Source of the DNA: UBA3006 sp031401235
Lineage (GTDB): Bacteria; Actinomycetota; Acidimicrobiia; Acidimicrobiales; Ilumatobacteraceae
Length of the DNA: 64,000 nt
Assembly: GCA_031401235.1 (NCBI GenBank)
Contig: JANNRJ010000039.1
Location: 1 to 64,000 of the forward strand
Reading direction: 5' to 3'
Position numbers and translations under genes: made by a program. The notes beneath the pieces are model-generated. The model was not told the origin of the DNA, ran no database searches, and saw only the letters and a list, made by a program, of their open reading frames with translations. Below, piece by piece: positions 26,490-35,763 of the stretch. Position 1 is the stretch's first letter. Each line of letters begins with the position of its first letter.

Positions 26490-27203
26490 TCATGTTTGCG
26501 TCTTGGAATTATTTTGAATCAAGAATTGCGCGATACGCGCCGTAAGTACACCGAAGACGCTTACACCGATCATCATCGTGAAAACCGCAAGCGTTCTACC
26601 TGCAGCGCTTACAGGGTAAATATCACCGTAACCAACAGTTGAAATCGTCGATGCAGACCACCAAAGGGCGTCTCCGAAAGATTTTACCCGCCCATTGACT
26701 CCTACATCTTCAGCCAACGTAAATCCAACTGCCGAGGTAATCCACGTAAATCCGGCGACACCGATTGCGAGGGAAGCTGCCCGTCTCGCAAAAATCCGAC
26801 GCGTCTCCTTGCCAGCCGCGCTTCCAATCGCCACAAGTCGGCCAATGGCAACAAAGAGCCGGAGGGCACGCAACGATCTCAGCGCCCCGAAAAGTCCAAG
26901 TGAACTGCTTATGGCAAGTCCCTGAGCCACAACGACAAGCAGGCTTGTCCACTCATGCCGGATGTAGCTCGATTTCTGGCGTGCAATTGCAAGCTCAACC
27001 AGATAGTCGACGAAGAACGCCACAAACACAACCACATTGACAATTTGGATGAATTGCTGGTCTGAATTCGAAAGTCGATTAGACACCAATTCCAGTAACA
27101 GAATTGGGAGACTGCCAACGGCCAAGACAATTAGAGGAATGTCAGTCCATTTCCTCCAAGTGATAAGAGATTTTCCGATATATCCGGAGTTTTTCGAATT
27201 CAT
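26490..27203 (-). CDS. Voltage-gated-type potassium channel, six-helix
   Basis: Inner-membrane ion channel of about 237 aa. It has the Kv layout: several hydrophobic segments, an arginine-repeat S4-like helix (LRSLRALRLFVAIGRL), and the pore with selectivity filter STVGYGDIYPVS near the C-terminus, followed by a last helix. No cytoplasmic RCK/TrkA domain. The ATG at 27203 is chosen because GGAG lies five bases upstream. It follows the DUF4041/GIY-YIG gene by ten bases, so the two are almost certainly one operon. An fdhD remnant follows its stop. Confidence 0.9.
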   Translation of the reverse strand: MNSKNSGYIGKSLITWRKWTDIPLIVLAVGSLPILLLELVSNRLSNSDQQFIQIVNVVVFVAFFVDYLVELAIARQKSSYIRHEWTSLLVVVAQGLAISSSLGLFGALRSLRALRLFVAIGRLVAIGSAAGKETRRIFARRAASLAIGVAGFTWITSAVGFTLAEDVGVNGRVKSFGDALWWSASTISTVGYGDIYPVSAAGRTLAVFTMMIGVSVFGVLTARIAQFLIQNNSKTQT

Positions 27204-27213
27204 GAGCACTCCA

Positions 27214-28662
27214 TTACGAAGTTGCGGGCGGAAGAAGTTTCAATCGTTCGCCTTCTGATTGATGGAAATCTTCGGCTTCAGGTTGCTCAGTGAATTCAAG
27301 AATATGACCATCTAACTCCGATAGAGCCTCGCGGACTTCAATTGGGGTGACGTAGAAAAATTCCCGTCGCATATTTACAAGATTGACTCGCTTATCACTG
27401 AATCGGTGATGAAGCGAAGTTTCGAGTCCAACTGCGTCGTCGCTAAAGAATAATGCATGAACACCAAAATTGAAGGGGACGGAGGCATCACTTAACTCCT
27501 TAACTCGGTCTACTGGATCAAGTCGACGCGTCATCCCAATTTTAACTACTCGGTTTCCAAATGCACCAATATTTGAAATCACATATACATGGCCAGCTCG
27601 AGTATTTGCTGCTCTCTCCACCAGACCGCTTAACCCAGCATCAATTTCAGCCAGTTTTTGCTGCATGTCTTGAATACCCTGCAGATTCTGTTCATCTTGA
27701 ACTTGTGATTCATTTTGTTGCATCTGCAGAAGGGCATTCACATATTTCTGCTTTTCCTTTTCAAGCATTGCTTTTTGCGCGGCTATCTCCTTTGCTACCT
27801 TCTCCTCTTCCCGGAGCCTTGCTCTGACTTCTTTTTCTTCTTCCCTTTCTTCCTCCTTTTTCTTTAGAAAATCCGCCGTGGTTCTAATTTCCTGAATTTT
27901 TAGATCATGAAATTCGTCAGATATTTGAATCTGCATGACTTTGCCAAGATTGGCAATCGTCGACTTAGTTTTTTCGAGGCGCTGAATCATCATCTCTCGT
28001 GTTGACGGCTTGAGCGAACGGATACAGTTATCCGCTTCAGCCACATATGCGCGAAGCATCAACTTCGAGATATCTCTCACCATTTTCGCCCCTTCCTTTT
28101 CAGATCCATTCACTGTCCAAGAGGAAACCGATTTAACCGCTACTTTCGATTTCACCAGTAATTTTGTTTGCGTATCAATTTGATCCAACACGGACTTGAA
28201 TTCCATCGAATTTTGAAGTGGATGCGCATACTGGTAAATGCCAACCTCCTGAAGCATTAATTGATCAGAAACCCGAATCAACTGCGCCTCAACCTGAGAA
28301 ACTTCACTTCGTGCACTTGAAATCCGTGTTTGAAGCTGCTGAATTTCTTTCTTCAATCGGTCACGCTGTGGAATTCCAATTTTTGTAAGTAATTCACGGA
28401 GTTCTGCGATTTCTTCCTCGAGATCTTTCTTTCCGCCAAACAAACCTCGTTTCTTTTCGGAGTCGGGCATCGTCGGGATACCGGACTCAAATGGTTCGAC
28501 GCTTGTATCAAGTTCATCGAATGGCTCACCGACTGGCGGTTGAATTTTGAGCTGGGTTTGATCGGTCCAAATCGAACCGTTCCAGAAGCGGGTGGTGGAA
28601 CCTGAAGAATCCAATGGATCGACGTACCAACCCGCAATTGGCAATAATTTGACATCTGACAC
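27214..28662 (-). CDS. DUF2510-DUF4041-GIY-YIG (T5orf172-type) nuclease-like protein
   Basis: A 482-aa cytosolic protein in four parts. First a DUF2510 motif typical of actinobacteria (GWYVDPLDSSGSTTRFWNG, residues 11-29). Then a coiled coil, a DUF4041-like middle and a long charged coiled coil rich in EEER/KEEE (about 260-340). Last comes a GIY-YIG-type domain: GHVYVISNIGAFGNRVVKIG, then RLDPVDRVKELSDASVP, the acidic ETSLHHRF and NLVNMRREFFYV. DUF4041 with a T5orf172 GIY-YIG domain is common in phages and accessory regions. Here it sits directly upstream of an ion channel, which suggests a sensor-effector pair, though no function is established. Confidence 0.85.
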   Translation of the reverse strand: MSDVKLLPIAGWYVDPLDSSGSTTRFWNGSIWTDQTQLKIQPPVGEPFDELDTSVEPFESGIPTMPDSEKKRGLFGGKKDLEEEIAELRELLTKIGIPQRDRLKKEIQQLQTRISSARSEVSQVEAQLIRVSDQLMLQEVGIYQYAHPLQNSMEFKSVLDQIDTQTKLLVKSKVAVKSVSSWTVNGSEKEGAKMVRDISKLMLRAYVAEADNCIRSLKPSTREMMIQRLEKTKSTIANLGKVMQIQISDEFHDLKIQEIRTTADFLKKKEEEREEEKEVRARLREEEKVAKEIAAQKAMLEKEKQKYVNALLQMQQNESQVQDEQNLQGIQDMQQKLAEIDAGLSGLVERAANTRAGHVYVISNIGAFGNRVVKIGMTRRLDPVDRVKELSDASVPFNFGVHALFFSDDAVGLETSLHHRFSDKRVNLVNMRREFFYVTPIEVREALSELDGHILEFTEQPEAEDFHQSEGERLKLLPPATS

Positions 28663-28819
28663 AAATGCTCCTCAATATTCAAAGTTGGCGATTATCTATC
28701 CACACAATAGGTCGCTTTCAGGAATACCTAATCCAAAAGATCTGACTGAGCTAATTACCATGAATGGGACCAATATTATGAGACCCAACCAAAAGTCGAA
28801 ATGACAACCCTTCGCTCTG

Positions 28820-28927
28820 GCGGCCAATATCTTCGCGTACCACCTTCGTATTGCCCCGAATAGCAATCGGCCCGACGACGCGCAGATCACGGGCGCTACG
28901 AAATGTGGGCTGAACCTTACTCAATGC
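28820..28927 (-). pseudogene. fdhD: fdhD internal fragment 3
   Basis: On the minus strand 36 codons read ALSKVQPTF, a divergent middle, then TKVVREDIGR. This aligns with residues 162-197 of intact FdhD (ALRKAQPTF ... MKVVREDIGR) at 20 of 36 positions, same orientation. An in-frame stop lies just upstream, and homology ends at both edges. With fragment 2 it could be the two ends of one old fdhD copy that was interrupted by the nuclease/channel genes lying between them. Confidence 0.8.
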
Positions 28928-28984
28928 ACTGAGCGGTCAATCTTTCGATATCAATTCATCGCGAAGCAATGTCATACTAGATAC

Positions 28985-29752
28985 ATGCACCGGAGAGTTG
29001 CCCCATACCTGATTTTCGCAGGTATTTTGGTTTCAAGTTGTTCTGGCAAAGACAACTTGGCTACAAAAGACACGTCAATATTTGGCACCGCCGATATGTC
29101 GCTTGTCGCGCTCAATCGCTTGCAACCTGGCGAAGAAGAGTCAATTCAAGCATTAGGAGCTAGTGGCGCCGGCCCGCCATTAGGACAAGTCGGACATTCA
29201 CATGACATGGAGGCCACAGAAATACCGTTGTCGGAGACCGTCGAATCAATATTTAGCGAACAATGGGCTGCCGCACAAGCTTCAATCCTAGATTACGACA
29301 CGCTTGAAAAAATCGTTGCGCTCGGATTTGTCAAGGCCTCGAGCACAGTTGCAGGAATTGGCACCCACTGGACACATTGGTCGCAAATTGCCAAACCATT
29401 TGATCCGGCTAAACCATCGATGGTTTTGTTCGACGAAACTCACAAGCCTCCGGTCCTGGTCGGATACTCGTACGCACTACAGGCTTGGAACTACCCCGAT
29501 GGATTCGCTGGACCTAACGATTTATGGCATCAGCACACGGGAATCTGCGTGAACAACGGCTGGGTCGTGCGCGAAATGTCTAAAGGGCCGACTTTCTGTG
29601 ACGGGACTTTCATTGCCGGCGGTGACTTCTGGATGCTTCATGCTTGGGTAATTCCAGGCTGGGAAAATCGCGACGGGAAATTTGCCCCATTTAACCCGAA
29701 ACTATGCCCAAGGAAAGAGGGCACGCCCGATTTCGCCCGTTGCGATGAGTGA
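28985..29752 (+). CDS. Exported lipoprotein, unknown, His/Trp-rich
   Basis: A 255-aa protein with a lipoprotein signal (basic start, hydrophobic run, lipobox LVSSC at about 16-20). The mature chain has GVGQ-like low-complexity then conserved-looking His/Trp motifs: GTHWTHWSQIA, DLWHQHTGICVNN, WMLHAWVIPGWENRDG. These could form a metal site. No family recognised. It stands between an fdhD remnant and a convergent exported-protein gene, within the accessory island. Confidence 0.6.
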   Translation: MHRRVAPYLIFAGILVSSCSGKDNLATKDTSIFGTADMSLVALNRLQPGEEESIQALGASGAGPPLGQVGHSHDMEATEIPLSETVESIFSEQWAAAQASILDYDTLEKIVALGFVKASSTVAGIGTHWTHWSQIAKPFDPAKPSMVLFDETHKPPVLVGYSYALQAWNYPDGFAGPNDLWHQHTGICVNNGWVVREMSKGPTFCDGTFIAGGDFWMLHAWVIPGWENRDGKFAPFNPKLCPRKEGTPDFARCDE

Positions 29753-29792
29753 TAATTGGTGTGAGCGTCCAGCAAACGCGGGTGTGAAAATC

Positions 29793-31082
29793 CTAAATCG
29801 CGAGTTCGATCATTTCACTTCGCATCGGCAATTTCCCCAAGGTATTCGTACAGGTCGCCGTGACTTTCGCCTTTGGCAGAACCGACCCCCGCTTTACTAG
29901 CCCAAGCGAGTTGGCGACCGCTTTTAGCTGAACTGTCGTGTAGGTGACATTCGCCGTTCCTGCGGTACCGAGAGTTACCGATTTTGAAACTTTTTTGGCA
30001 CCGTTTGAAAGTACGACAGCACACACACTTTTTGGAACGGACTGGATAGTAATTGGCTCGCCACCAACAAGTATTCCAACTGCTGTGGCGGTTCGCGGCA
30101 TTGGTCTAAGTATTACAACATCACCCGCTCCTGCATGCAACGACACTCGCATCAGTGATCGGGGTCTGCCGATACTTGGTTGCAGTGATTGTTGAGAAAT
30201 TTTTCCCATTGTCGATAGATTGCTCACGGCTTGGGTTGTAACGCATTCCGTCTCACCATCAACACATGGACTCGACTCATACTTCGAGCAATCCGGCGCT
30301 CCTTCCGGACAGTAAATTCTTTCGTCCCGAACTCGCTCGACGCTCTTGAGCAAGGCGATCCGATCGGCGGTTGCGGCTAGGTCTGGAATTTCGAACGCAT
30401 CGGAATATGTATACGTCCCAGTGCCTGTTTGTCCCTGTAATTCACCCGTGCCACTAGTGACGGTGACCTTGGAAACAAGATCGATGCTCACACACGACGA
30501 ACTGCACATTCCAGCAACGCTGGCCCATCCTTCGATTGTGCCGGTCATGCCCATCGACTTTGCGGCTGACGAAACAGTGAAATCACATCCATATGGCACC
30601 GGCCCACTCGCACTTGTCACGTTTAACGAAATAAGTCCCGGTGTCCCAGCACCCACAGTTGCGTTGGCGACAATTGAAATTCCTGATTTGGCTGAACAGT
30701 TGGCGACGATTACTCCATCAGTCACACCCTTGGACGGAATGGTCAATGTGCCAGACACCTGCTGCACAAGGCGACTGATCTCGACTACCGGTCGGCATGT
30801 CATGTTGATTGATCCCGAAAGTCGTGGATCAAAAGCCAAGGCAAACTCCATCGCTGAGAGAGCACCGTATGTGGTACCGCCGTCGACGCAATTGAGCGCT
30901 CCGAGGGTTGTAACTCGCGAACTTATTCCCGATAAATCTAGAGCCACATTCAGATCGAGGGAGCCGAGATCTACACTTGGCGCTACACGAGCGGACTGTG
31001 CACTGACTTGTGGCACCAGAGGTCCAACGCTCAAACTTATCGCTCCAGCAAATGCTGCCCAACGAAGAAGACTCCGCTTCAT
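29793..31082 (-). CDS. Secreted protein, unknown
   Basis: A 429-aa protein with a Sec signal peptide (MKRSLLRWAAFAGAISL, cleavage near VSA-QS). The mature part is rich in Ser, Thr, Val and Gly with a few paired cysteines (MCSSSC; CPEGAPDCSKYESSPC), consistent with an extracellular beta-rich protein. AGGAGG lies close before its ATG. No domain recognised. It lies just downstream of intact fdhD on the same strand, the first gene on the island side. Confidence 0.6.
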   Translation of the reverse strand: MKRSLLRWAAFAGAISLSVGPLVPQVSAQSARVAPSVDLGSLDLNVALDLSGISSRVTTLGALNCVDGGTTYGALSAMEFALAFDPRLSGSINMTCRPVVEISRLVQQVSGTLTIPSKGVTDGVIVANCSAKSGISIVANATVGAGTPGLISLNVTSASGPVPYGCDFTVSSAAKSMGMTGTIEGWASVAGMCSSSCVSIDLVSKVTVTSGTGELQGQTGTGTYTYSDAFEIPDLAATADRIALLKSVERVRDERIYCPEGAPDCSKYESSPCVDGETECVTTQAVSNLSTMGKISQQSLQPSIGRPRSLMRVSLHAGAGDVVILRPMPRTATAVGILVGGEPITIQSVPKSVCAVVLSNGAKKVSKSVTLGTAGTANVTYTTVQLKAVANSLGLVKRGSVLPKAKVTATCTNTLGKLPMRSEMIELAI

Positions 31083-31224
31083 GATCCGACCTCCTCGTGA
31101 TCAGGTTTCCACCGAGTTAAGACGAATGTCTTGTAACTACTACGGACGGTAGTCAATTGATTCTCGCAACAACGTTGACCATCGAGGGTCAGCCGTCACA
31201 TAGGCATACCTAAGATTTTGTAAG

Positions 31225-32079
31225 TCACATAGATATGCGATATTCGTGGGTGTACGCATTGGCCTTGCCGTCACGAATGAAACCAGCAAGCGTGATGCCG
31301 AACCGGTCAGCGGTTTCAACGGCCAAATTTGACGGCGCCCCAACGGCGGCGATGAATGCGATGCCGGCAATTGCTGCTTTCTGAATAATCTCGAAAGACA
31401 CTCGCCCACTTACAAGCAAGCCGTGTTCGGTGAGTGGCACGGAGTGATCAAGTACGCAGTGTCCGATAACTTTGTCGACGGCGTTGTGGCGGCCAATATC
31501 TTCGCGCACCACCTTCATTTTTCCTTGAGCATCGAACAATCCAACGGCGTGCAACCCACCGGTGCGATCAAATGTGGGCTGAGCCTTACGTAACGCATCG
31601 GGAAGTCCAACAAGAACCTCCGTTGTCACAACTGGCCCCGAATCAAGTGAAAGCGGCGATGCGCAGGTGATCAGCTGTTCGATGGACTCGATTCCGCAAA
31701 TTCCACAACTTGCCGATGTGACCATTGCCCGACGAGCCAAGGCGATGTCAAACGTTTTGGCCAGGCCGACAGTGACGATGTTGTATAACTGTTCTTCGCC
31801 TTTGGTAAGTTCGCAATACTTCACTGATCGAACATCACTCGGGTCGGCGATGATGCCCTCGGTGAACAGAAATCCAACGGCCAGTTCAAAATCGTGACCT
31901 GGAGTTCGCATCGTTACGGAAATACTCGATGGTTCTACACCAGGCGCTCCAGCCCGTATTTCCATTGGTTCTTCGGTGACGAGCAGATCGGGTTTAGAAC
32001 CCGTTCGTCCTTGTGCGTTTACTGCCGTCACTGTCCAGTCGGTTGATTTGCGTCGAGCACTGTTACTAATGAGGCTCAC
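31225..32079 (-). CDS. fdhD: Formate dehydrogenase accessory sulfurtransferase
   Basis: FdhD passes sulfur to the molybdenum cofactor and is needed for active formate dehydrogenase. At 284 aa it is full length, with the Cys loop SASCGICG (Cys 125 and 128), an N-terminal LAVGFLFTEGII, VVREDIGRHNAVDKVIG, VSGRVSFEIIQKAA and the C-terminal GAPSNLAVE and LAGFIRDGKANAYTH. It lies 12 bases downstream of the sigma-factor gene on the same strand. Its target enzyme is at 6.9-11.6 kb. Three partial copies of it are scattered to the left, and its 3' end is the right edge of the accessory island. Confidence 0.96.
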   Translation of the reverse strand: MSLISNSARRKSTDWTVTAVNAQGRTGSKPDLLVTEEPMEIRAGAPGVEPSSISVTMRTPGHDFELAVGFLFTEGIIADPSDVRSVKYCELTKGEEQLYNIVTVGLAKTFDIALARRAMVTSASCGICGIESIEQLITCASPLSLDSGPVVTTEVLVGLPDALRKAQPTFDRTGGLHAVGLFDAQGKMKVVREDIGRHNAVDKVIGHCVLDHSVPLTEHGLLVSGRVSFEIIQKAAIAGIAFIAAVGAPSNLAVETADRFGITLAGFIRDGKANAYTHEYRISM

Positions 32080-32091
32080 ATCCCGAGGTTA

Positions 32092-33048
32092 CTAGTCGTG
32101 GTCTAGAAAGGAACGCAAGTTGCCGCTGTTGTGTGGATGGCGTAATCGGGCCAGGGTTTTTTGTTCAATTTGACGAACACGCTCACGAGTCACTTTCATA
32201 CTTTTAGCAACTTCTTCCAGAGTGTGTGGCTGGCCGTTGTATTTTCCAATGCCAAATCGCATTGCCACAATTTCTTGCTCCCGTTCCGGTAAGTCATGCA
32301 GTGTCTGTTCAACGGCCTCACCTAGCTGTCGACGTTCTGTCTGTTCGAGTGGATTGCTATTGCCGTCGACACTGGCAATGGTGTCGCCAATGGTGAGATC
32401 TTCGGTTTCACTGCCAACTGGTGCATCCAAACTCATTGTTGAAAGTGAAAGTTGCATGACTTCCAACAGTTTTTCGACAGTGAGTCCACTGCGATCGGCT
32501 ACTTCTTCCGGCGTTGGATCACGCTCTAATTCAGCCATCAATTCGCGTTCGGCGCGATGAACGCGATTGACAACTTCCATCATGTGTCCTGGAATCCGAA
32601 TGTTCCGACCTTGGTCGGCCATTGCCCGAGTCATCGATTGGCGAATCCACCATGTGGCATATGTTGAGAATTTGAAACCCTTTTCAAAGTCATACTTTTG
32701 AGCCGCGTGCATCAACCCGAGATTGCCTTCTTGAATCAGGTCGGCTAACTGCAGCTCATTTCGGTCATAGCGTCGGGCGATTGAGACTACAAGTCGAAGA
32801 TTGGCGCGGACCATGTGGTCCTCGGCTTTCTTACCTTCACGTTCGACCTTCTGAAGATCCCGTCGTTCGCGCAGTCCTAATTTTCCACCATCTGCTTCGA
32901 GTTTCTTTTTTGCCACAAGCCCCTCTTTGATCGCGCGACCCAATCGCTTCTCATCATCGGCATCTAGCAAATCGACTTGACCAATTTCGTTGAGGTACAT
33001 TCGCACCGCATCCGGTCCCCCGTCGTAATTCACGACTCCACGGGTCAT
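32092..33048 (-). CDS. rpoD: RNA polymerase sigma factor, RpoD/SigA family
   Basis: Sigma-70 factor of 318 aa. Region 1.2 (RMYLNEIGQVDLL), region 2 (LADLIQEGNLGLMHAAQKYD and FKFSTYATWWIRQSM), region 3 and region 4.2 (LEEVAKSMKVTRERVRQIEQ) are intact, with the long acidic region 1.1 absent. Short group 1 or group 2 sigma factors of this size occur in actinobacteria. Its start overlaps the dnaG stop by four bases, a dnaG-rpoD pairing as in the classical macromolecular-synthesis operon, which favours the primary role. Confidence 0.9.
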   Translation of the reverse strand: MTRGVVNYDGGPDAVRMYLNEIGQVDLLDADDEKRLGRAIKEGLVAKKKLEADGGKLGLRERRDLQKVEREGKKAEDHMVRANLRLVVSIARRYDRNELQLADLIQEGNLGLMHAAQKYDFEKGFKFSTYATWWIRQSMTRAMADQGRNIRIPGHMMEVVNRVHRAERELMAELERDPTPEEVADRSGLTVEKLLEVMQLSLSTMSLDAPVGSETEDLTIGDTIASVDGNSNPLEQTERRQLGEAVEQTLHDLPEREQEIVAMRFGIGKYNGQPHTLEEVAKSMKVTRERVRQIEQKTLARLRHPHNSGNLRSFLDHD

Positions 33049-34790
33049 GCGTGATCACCGGCGCGGATCACAAGCCACTCAAGCAATTGAGTTGCGGCGG
33101 CATCTGCCGCCGTAGGAACTTCTAATTGCTCTAACAAAACTCGGGCATCTCTATCGATTCGAATTTCGTCTGGATCACTGATCTGTACTCGCCGCAAGAG
33201 TTCGCGACGGACTGCCGCGGCCACCAAGTTCCATGCTTCGACGATTGGTCGAACTTCAACATCAGCCACCGCGGCATGCTCAAGAACTTCACGGGCCTCA
33301 GGATCGGCCGTTGCCAGCGCATCGATCAAGTTTCCCTTGGACTCCGCCAGAGAAAGAAACGCACGTCGATAAACATCATCGGAGAACAATTCTTCCACTA
33401 GCCACGGTGCGATTTCGTCCCATAACTGAATCATCAAGGCAATGGCGACGAACTCGCCATTCTCCTTGTGCGCAGATCCACCCGTCGAGACAATTTGCAC
33501 GACTGGTCGGCGATCGCCGCGCAGAGCAATGGCGACGAGATCGGCAGCGGGGATACCGACGTGACTTGCTACCTGTCCAGCGTAAATCTTTCGAATGTCA
33601 AGGTTGGGGTGTTCATTGATCACCGCCATTGCTTGCTGGGCGGTACGGGAGCGGTCTTCTGGTGTGGCGATCGAGCCGGCATTTAGCACTCGCTGTAATC
33701 GGAACCCCAAAAATGGCTGGGCTCCAGTGACTGCCGCAACAAGCGCATCTGGATTACTTGAGGCCAATTCTCCCGGATCTTTTCCTGCTGGAAACTTTGC
33801 AACATTCACTTGCACTTGGTATCGATTTTCCCATTCGTAGAAACGTTCAGCTGCGCCCTGGCCGGCAGCGTCGGAATCAAATGCCAACACAATCTTTTTG
33901 GCATATCGTTTGAGCAATCGCACATGCTCTTCGGTGAGAGCAGTGCCACATATTGCCACGGCGCGCTTCACTCCTGCTCGATGAAAGCCAATGACATCGG
34001 TATAACCCTCGCACACAATCACTTCATCGGCCTTAACGATGTCGCCTTTGGCCCAATTCAATCCATACAACGTCTTTGACTTTGCATATAACGAAGTCTC
34101 TGGTGAATTCTTGTACTTCGCCGGGTCGGTGCTTCCGGGCAGAATCCGGCCACCAAAGGCAATTGGGTCTCCCATATCGCTGTAAATCGGAAACAGCACT
34201 CGAGCATGAAAGGAGTCTTGGGGTTTGCCGGACTTATTTACGAACGCAAGACCCAATTCTTTCAGTAGTTCAATTTTTACTCCGATTTCACGGCTCATTG
34301 CATCCAAATCATCGGGCGCCCAACCAAGTTTGAATTGTCGAGCCACGTCACCAGATAGACCCCTGCCCCGTAGATAGTCGCGTGCCACACGAGCGTCTAT
34401 ACCCTCAAGTAAGCGGTCGTGATACCAATCAACAGCCTTGACCATTACCTCGATGAGTTGCTTGCGGTGTTGGCGATCCTTGTTTTGGCCACCCGAAGTA
34501 TAAGTAAGTGTTAATCCAACCTTGCTGGCCAAGTGTTCTACAGCGCCGACAAAATCAACATGCTCAATGTCTTGTACGAACTTGAACACATCTCCGGCAG
34601 CCCCACAACCGAAACAGCGGTAGCGCTTGGTTTCCTCGCGAACATTGAACGAACCCGTCTTCTCGGCATGAAATGGACATAGCCCGACCCAATTGCGACC
34701 TACTCGCCGCAAGGGAACATAACTTTGAACAAGATCTACAAGTGAAACCGTCTCGCGCAAGCGTTCAATATCGTCTTCGGCAATTGCCAC
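33045..34790 (-). CDS. dnaG: DNA primase
   Basis: Makes RNA primers at the replication fork. About 581 aa from a GTG at 34790, chosen because the protein then starts VAIAEDDIERLRETVSLVDL as primases do, and a longer frame would overlap terC. It has the zinc-binding domain (CPFHAEKTGSF ... YRCFGCGAAGD), then the TOPRIM core (VIVCEGYTDVIGFHRAG, LAFDSDAAGQGA) and a C-terminal helicase-interaction region. Overlaps the sigma factor gene by four bases. Confidence 0.95.
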   Translation of the reverse strand: MAIAEDDIERLRETVSLVDLVQSYVPLRRVGRNWVGLCPFHAEKTGSFNVREETKRYRCFGCGAAGDVFKFVQDIEHVDFVGAVEHLASKVGLTLTYTSGGQNKDRQHRKQLIEVMVKAVDWYHDRLLEGIDARVARDYLRGRGLSGDVARQFKLGWAPDDLDAMSREIGVKIELLKELGLAFVNKSGKPQDSFHARVLFPIYSDMGDPIAFGGRILPGSTDPAKYKNSPETSLYAKSKTLYGLNWAKGDIVKADEVIVCEGYTDVIGFHRAGVKRAVAICGTALTEEHVRLLKRYAKKIVLAFDSDAAGQGAAERFYEWENRYQVQVNVAKFPAGKDPGELASSNPDALVAAVTGAQPFLGFRLQRVLNAGSIATPEDRSRTAQQAMAVINEHPNLDIRKIYAGQVASHVGIPAADLVAIALRGDRRPVVQIVSTGGSAHKENGEFVAIALMIQLWDEIAPWLVEELFSDDVYRRAFLSLAESKGNLIDALATADPEAREVLEHAAVADVEVRPIVEAWNLVAAAVRRELLRRVQISDPDEIRIDRDARVLLEQLEVPTAADAAATQLLEWLVIRAGDHA

Positions 34791-34800
34791 GCCACGAAGA

Positions 34801-35760
34801 CTAGTGCTTACGGTCGTGGATAACGGAAGCAACAATTGCAACCGTGAGCACCGAAATGATGAACGCGAGCGACAGCATCGTTGGCAAGTGATACCAATGA
34901 GCGATCAACATTTTGATACCCACGTAAACCAACAACACTGAAATTGCCGGCTTGAGATACACGAAACGTTCGCGCACATCGGCAAACAAGAAGTAAAGCG
35001 CACGCAGGCCCATGATGGCAAAGGCATTGGCCGCAAACACGATGAATTGTGAATTACTCACAGCCAGGATTGCAGGAACCGAATCCACTGCAAAGACAAC
35101 ATCAGATACTTCAATGATCACCAGAACGGCCAGCAGTGGCGTCGCAAGGCGCCGACCGTTGACCTTGGTAAACATTTTTTGTCCGTCCAATTCATCCGTA
35201 CTTGGCACGAATCGGTGGAACAGGCGCATTGTGCGTGTATCGGAAGGGTCGGTCGGGTCGTCGCCGCCGGACCGAAAAATGCCAATTCCCGTATAGATGA
35301 GGAATACTCCGAAACCGATAAGTACGAAATCGAAGCGCTCGATTATCGCCACACCAACCAGGATGAAAATAAATCGCATCACCAACGCACCAAAAATTCC
35401 CCAAAATAGCGTGCGGTGTTGATATTGACGCGGCACTTTGAAGTGACTAAAAATCATCGCCCACACAAAGACGTTGTCGATGCTCAGACTTTTCTCGATG
35501 AGATATCCACTGATGTATTCGACCGCGGCGGCGCGCTCGAACATAAACCAAATTACGAATGTGAACGACACGCCCAGACCAATCCATATGGCCGATTCAA
35601 TTGCTGCCTCGCGAAGTTCAACGACGTGCGCCCGTCGGTGAACTACCAGAATATCCACCAGCAGCAATGTGCCGATTACGCCGAGCAACATCGGCCATCC
35701 CCATGCGGGGACCGTGATATCAACAAACTTGTCTCGTGCAGATAGCAACGCAAACATCAT
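34801..35760 (-). CDS. TerC/Alx-family membrane protein
   Basis: Integral membrane protein of 319 aa with about eight or nine hydrophobic helices. Family motifs are EKSLSIDNVFVWAMIFSHF, an HRTLFWGIFGALVMRF segment and VIIEVSDVVFAVDSVPAILA, with the conserved acidic residues in membrane helices. TerC proteins are linked to metal (manganese) export and tellurium resistance. It precedes dnaG by ten bases on the same strand and follows ppdK. Confidence 0.92.
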   Translation of the reverse strand: MMFALLSARDKFVDITVPAWGWPMLLGVIGTLLLVDILVVHRRAHVVELREAAIESAIWIGLGVSFTFVIWFMFERAAAVEYISGYLIEKSLSIDNVFVWAMIFSHFKVPRQYQHRTLFWGIFGALVMRFIFILVGVAIIERFDFVLIGFGVFLIYTGIGIFRSGGDDPTDPSDTRTMRLFHRFVPSTDELDGQKMFTKVNGRRLATPLLAVLVIIEVSDVVFAVDSVPAILAVSNSQFIVFAANAFAIMGLRALYFLFADVRERFVYLKPAISVLLVYVGIKMLIAHWYHLPTMLSLAFIISVLTVAIVASVIHDRKH

Positions 35761-35763
35761 GCG

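Noticed and set aside
22027..28927. fdhD fragments as functional small genes
   Set aside because: They lack start codons and the Cys loop, and end abruptly; only short homologous stretches remain.
20651..31224. Insertion sequence or integrase in the island
   Set aside because: No transposase, integrase or terminal inverted repeats were seen, so no mobile element is annotated.
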